Of a stretch of DNA of 64,000 nucleotides, positions 61,073 to 64,000 are shown piece after piece. The notes beneath the pieces are model-generated. The model was given only the letters and a program-made list of their open reading frames with translations, was not told the origin of the DNA and ran no database searches. How positions within the stretch are numbered: position 1 is the first letter of the stretch; each line of letters starts with the position of its first letter. The position numbers and the translations under genes were made by a program. The stretch comes from Fulvivirga sediminis. Lineage in GTDB: Bacteria; Bacteroidota; Bacteroidia; Cytophagales; Cyclobacteriaceae. Location: contig NZ_JAESIY010000001.1 in the NCBI RefSeq assembly GCF_016757215.1, positions 1-64,000 of the forward strand, read 5' to 3'.

Positions 61073-62170
61073 TTAATCACCAAAAGATATACCTATACCC
61101 TTAGCTGCCTGTACCAAGAAAGATTCTTTCTTAATATAGTTATATTCTACAATAGCATCTAATAAGGGAACTGAGGTTATTTCATTGTCTATGTAAGCGG
61201 CCATTCTTCCATATTCAAGGTTAAGCACCATTTCGAAAGCTTTTACCCCAAAGAGTGTAGCTAATATTCTATCGAAGGCTACAGGAGTGCCGCCACGTTG
61301 GGTATGGCCTAATACTGTTTCTCGTATGTCTGCTTTAAGTCCTGCTTTTTTGAGTTGTGCAGATAACTGATAGGCAATGCCGCCTAATCTGGTATTTTCA
61401 TAACCTATCTCTCCGCTGAGTCTTTCTGTAACTTCTCCGGAAATAGGTTTCGCTCCTTCAGCTACTACTATATTGGCAAAGCCCTTTCCTTTATCATATC
61501 GCTTGTTAAGCCTTTTTACCACCTTCTCAATATCATAAGGAATTTCAGGAATGAGGCATACTTCTGCTCCACCGGCGAGTGCAGTATGTAAAGCTATCCA
61601 TCCGGCATCTCTTCCCATCACTTCCATAATCATTACTCTGTGATGACTCTCTGCAGTAGTAACTAATTTGTCAAAACTATCACTAGCTACTTGTACAGCA
61701 GTACTAAAACCGAAAGTAAGATCTGTAGCCGATAGGTCATTGTCTATAGTTTTAGGTACACCCACAACATTTAAACCTTTTTCATATAGCTTTTGAGAAA
61801 TTCTTTGCGATCCATCCCCACCTATACTAATTACGGCTTCAAAACCCATTTCTTCAATTTTCTTGATGAGCTCTTCAGAACGATCTATAATTTCCCAACT
61901 GCCATCTTCTTTTTCTATAGGGAATTTTAAAGGGTCACCTTTGCTGGTAGTCTTTAATATTGTGCCTCCTTTTACATGTATACCTGCTACTTTTTTGCTA
62001 GTTAGTTTTACTAGTTCTTGAGGTTCTTTGAGAATTCCATTAAAAGCGCCAATGCTACCCCATACTTCCCAGTTTCCTTCTTTTTTTGCGCGTTTAGCAA
62101 TTGAACGAATTACAGCATTTAATCCTGGACAGTCTCCTCCCCCTGTAAGTACAAGAACTTTCTTATTCAT
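61073..62170 (-). CDS. pfkA: 6-phosphofructokinase (PfkA family)
   Basis: 365 aa. The phosphate-binding GGGDCPGLNAVIRS is near the N-terminus, SIGGDGSQRISQKL (about 115-128) is the nucleotide-side loop, VGVPKTIDNDLSATDLTFGF (about 138-157) the catalytic TIDND region and MEVMGRDAGWIALHTALAGG the fructose-6-phosphate site. GGDG suggests ATP use while PKTIDND is usual in PPi-linked and mixed enzymes, matching the actinobacterial-type group III. It catalyses the committed step of glycolysis. It lies 22 bp downstream of nothing else on its strand and 23 bp upstream of the 7TM-DISM gene. Confidence 0.93.
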   Translation of the reverse strand: MNKKVLVLTGGGDCPGLNAVIRSIAKRAKKEGNWEVWGSIGAFNGILKEPQELVKLTSKKVAGIHVKGGTILKTTSKGDPLKFPIEKEDGSWEIIDRSEELIKKIEEMGFEAVISIGGDGSQRISQKLYEKGLNVVGVPKTIDNDLSATDLTFGFSTAVQVASDSFDKLVTTAESHHRVMIMEVMGRDAGWIALHTALAGGAEVCLIPEIPYDIEKVVKRLNKRYDKGKGFANIVVAEGAKPISGEVTERLSGEIGYENTRLGGIAYQLSAQLKKAGLKADIRETVLGHTQRGGTPVAFDRILATLFGVKAFEMVLNLEYGRMAAYIDNEITSVPLLDAIVEYNYIKKESFLVQAAKGIGISFGD

Positions 62171-62306
62171 GATCTAAATGTTAGTGATAGCAATAGACAA
62201 TTTTAATTTGGATAGAAAAGTACACTATTTAATTTAACTTTTAAAACTATGGCACCACCTATTGGATAAGTGCAGCCATAGTTTCATATCTGATATATCG
62301 TAATAA

Positions 62307-62696
62307 TTACGATTGCAAGCGATCTTTTACATATGTGACCTCGGTTTTACCATGTGGTTGAGGTGCACCATTTTCGTCCAGGCTCACAAAAACAATCTTG
62401 TCTACTGCCAGGATAGTTTTCCTCGTTAGCTTATTGCGTACTACGCAGCTTAATGTAAGTGAAGTAGTACCGAACTTACTAGCTTCCATTCCCAGCTCTA
62501 TAATATCTCCTTCCTTTGCCGAACTTACGAAGTTTATTTCTGACATATATTTTGTAACACATCTCTGATTTTCAAGCTGAATGATTGCGTAAATAGCAGC
62601 CTCTTCGTCAATCCATCTCAATAGACTTCCTCCAAACAATGTTCTGTTAGGATTTAAGTCTTCCGGTTTTACCCATTTTCTTGTATGAAAATTCAT
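62307..62696 (-). CDS. Acyl-CoA thioesterase (hotdog, YciA-like)
   Basis: 129 aa. The hotdog fold carries the family motif NPNRTLFGGSLLRWIDEEAA (about 17-36, with the catalytic Asp), the central strand SEINFVSSAKEGDIIEL and a C-terminal VDKIVFVSLDENG. It hydrolyses medium to long acyl-CoA in relatives. It is monocistronic, 136 bp from pfkA, and divergent from the M61 peptidase gene. Confidence 0.88.
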   Translation of the reverse strand: MNFHTRKWVKPEDLNPNRTLFGGSLLRWIDEEAAIYAIIQLENQRCVTKYMSEINFVSSAKEGDIIELGMEASKFGTTSLTLSCVVRNKLTRKTILAVDKIVFVSLDENGAPQPHGKTEVTYVKDRLQS

Positions 62697-62836
62697 TTTA
62701 TCTAATTTTAGTATTTAATGATTTATTATATCGGGTAATATGTTCGCTAAACAGGACTTATATCCGATTGTAAAAAATTTTTAACTATTTCTCTTTTTTT
62801 TACGTTTGCAGGTTCAAATATATTTAACAATAAGAA

Positions 62837-64000
62837 ATGAAGAAAATTGGTATACTTAGTATAGCTTTCCTCTTATATGGATTTACGCTATTTGCTAACG
62901 ATGGTTATAATTATACGCTTGATCTTACTCAGGTAAAAGATGATAAAGTGTATATAGAATTAGTTACACCCAACATTAAGGATAAGGAAATTACCTTTTA
63001 TTTACCTAAAATGATTCCAGGTACTTATGCTATTGAGGATTATGGTCGTATGGTATCCGCTTTCAAAGCCTTGGATAAAAAGGGAAGAGAGTTGGAAGTA
63101 GAGCATCCTGATGATAACTCATGGGTGATAAAGAAGGCCAATAAGCTTACGAAAATCACTTATTGGATTGAAGATACTTATGATACTGAGTTGGAAGGTC
63201 CTGAAATTTTTCAGCCAGCAGGTACTAATATTGAAGAAGGAAAGAACTTCATTATTAACAGTGGTGGTTATTTTGGATACTTTGAAGGTAAGAAGGATGA
63301 GCCTTTTGAACTTAAGATTATAAAGCCAGTAGGTTTTTATGGAGCTACAGGTCTTGTTCCTGCTAAAATTGATAAAAAGCAAGATGAGTTTAAGGTGGCC
63401 GGATATGATGAATTGGTTGATTCTCCAATAATGTATAGTCAGGCTGATACGGCTTTTGTGAAGGTAGGAAATACTGATGTTTTAGTAGCCTCTTATTCAC
63501 CCAATAAGAAAGTAACTGCTAACGAAATTGCCGCCAGCATAGAAGAAGTATTAATGGCTCAGCAGAAATACCTGGGGGGTACATTACCTGTGGATAAATA
63601 TGCTTTTATCTTTTATTTTACTGATCAGCCTGTAATGTCATACGGTGCATTAGAGCATTCTTATAGCTCTTTTTATTATATGCCTGAGATGACAATCACT
63701 CAAATGGCGCAGCAATTACGCGATTTTGCGGCACACGAATTTTTCCATATAGTCACTCCTCTTACCATTCATAGTGATGAAATAGCTGATTTTGATTTTA
63801 ATGATCCTGAAATGTCAAAGCATTTATGGATGTATGAAGGAGTTACTGAATACTTTGCAGGGAATATGCAGGTAAAATATGGACTGATTACTCCTGAAGA
63901 ATATTTACAGGTATTGAGAGAGAAAATGATAACTGCCACACAGTTTATTGATACTGTAGCTTTCACCACCATTAGTAAAGGTACGCTTGATCAATATGAA
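62837..64000 (+). CDS. M61-family glycyl aminopeptidase-like protein, cut by the window edge
   Basis: The ATG at 62837 opens 388 codons to the right edge with no stop, so the 3' part lies outside the window. The signal peptide MKKIGILSIAFLLYGFTLFA precedes a beta-rich N-terminal domain (VYIELVTPNIKDKEITFYLP). The peptidase M61 core has MSYGALEHSYSSFYYMPEM and the zinc motif AAHEFFHIVTPL (HExxH, about 299-303), then WMYEGVTEYFAGNM carrying the third ligand Glu. A C-terminal PDZ domain would be expected downstream. Probably periplasmic. Confidence 0.92.
   Translation, partial: MKKIGILSIAFLLYGFTLFANDGYNYTLDLTQVKDDKVYIELVTPNIKDKEITFYLPKMIPGTYAIEDYGRMVSAFKALDKKGRELEVEHPDDNSWVIKKANKLTKITYWIEDTYDTELEGPEIFQPAGTNIEEGKNFIINSGGYFGYFEGKKDEPFELKIIKPVGFYGATGLVPAKIDKKQDEFKVAGYDELVDSPIMYSQADTAFVKVGNTDVLVASYSPNKKVTANEIAASIEEVLMAQQKYLGGTLPVDKYAFIFYFTDQPVMSYGALEHSYSSFYYMPEMTITQMAQQLRDFAAHEFFHIVTPLTIHSDEIADFDFNDPEMSKHLWMYEGVTEYFAGNMQVKYGLITPEEYLQVLREKMITATQFIDTVAFTTISKGTLDQYE

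Overview
The window looks like about 64 kb of chromosome from an AT-rich member of the Bacteroidota, most likely Cytophagales (Fulvivirga/Flammeovirga-like; this taxon is an inference). The signs are LytS/LytTR two-component pairs, a four-domain fasciclin lipoprotein, a TonB-type receptor with a CarboxypepD_reg N-terminus and OMP_b-brl_3-like barrel, a 7TM-DISM histidine kinase, a DUF4175-like giant coiled-coil protein, an Ig-like (Big_5) lipoprotein beside mnmG, an M61 peptidase, and many small secreted proteins or lipoproteins with -AQ or LxxC cleavage sites.

Layout. (1) 1-16 kb is an accessory, partly decaying region. It holds small enzymes and secreted proteins (VanX-like dipeptidase, methyltransferase, KptA with a MESH1-like hydrolase, DinB-like, HD phosphohydrolase, DUF4260, Crp-like regulator, ADP-ribosylglycohydrolase). 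Among them are at least five disrupted genes: a frameshifted TlpA-like lipoprotein, an SDR deletion remnant, a TetR gene with an in-frame amber codon, a lipoprotein with an in-frame amber codon, and a multiply frameshifted unknown gene. (2) 16-30 kb holds an atypical pyruvate kinase-like protein, a phytase-like secreted protein, a LysE exporter, a TonB receptor divergent from a LytS/LytTR pair, and a second LytS/LytTR operon beside a fasciclin lipoprotein. (3) 30-42 kb holds a compatible-solute ABC transporter whose binding domain appears circularly permuted, an MsbA-like exporter, a rhomboid/MORN/TonB_C fusion, a YkgJ protein, a D-hydroxyacid dehydrogenase, a P-loop kinase, an acyl-CoA ligase and a TPR lipoprotein-like protein. 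(4) 42.8-43.2 kb is a strong candidate for the chromosomal replication origin: a DnaA-box cluster next to an AT-rich tract. It is followed about 4.5 kb away by three parS palindromes spaced exactly 46 bp apart, between ybeY and mnmG. (5) 43-52.8 kb is a block of leftward genes (Ig-like lipoprotein, methyltransferase, mnmG, ybeY, RsbW-like ATPase, DUF4175, CMD-family protein) that point towards the candidate origin. (6) 52.8-64 kb holds comF, an HD protein, an ECF sigma factor overlapping a membrane-anchored protein with a C-terminal beta-barrel, outer-membrane proteins, msrA, a 7TM-DISM kinase, pfkA, a hotdog thioesterase and the start of an M61 peptidase running off the right edge.

The intergenic regions of the left half carry dispersed non-coding repeats: a 78-bp unit (two copies), a ~175-bp unit with degenerate terminal inverted repeats (two copies), a 163-bp tandem duplication, and a hairpin-forming core (CTTCGAG..CCTCAG) that links several of them. 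No CRISPR array, rRNA, intact tRNA or intact transposase gene was seen. All identifications are from reading the sequence and motif recall; no database search was run.
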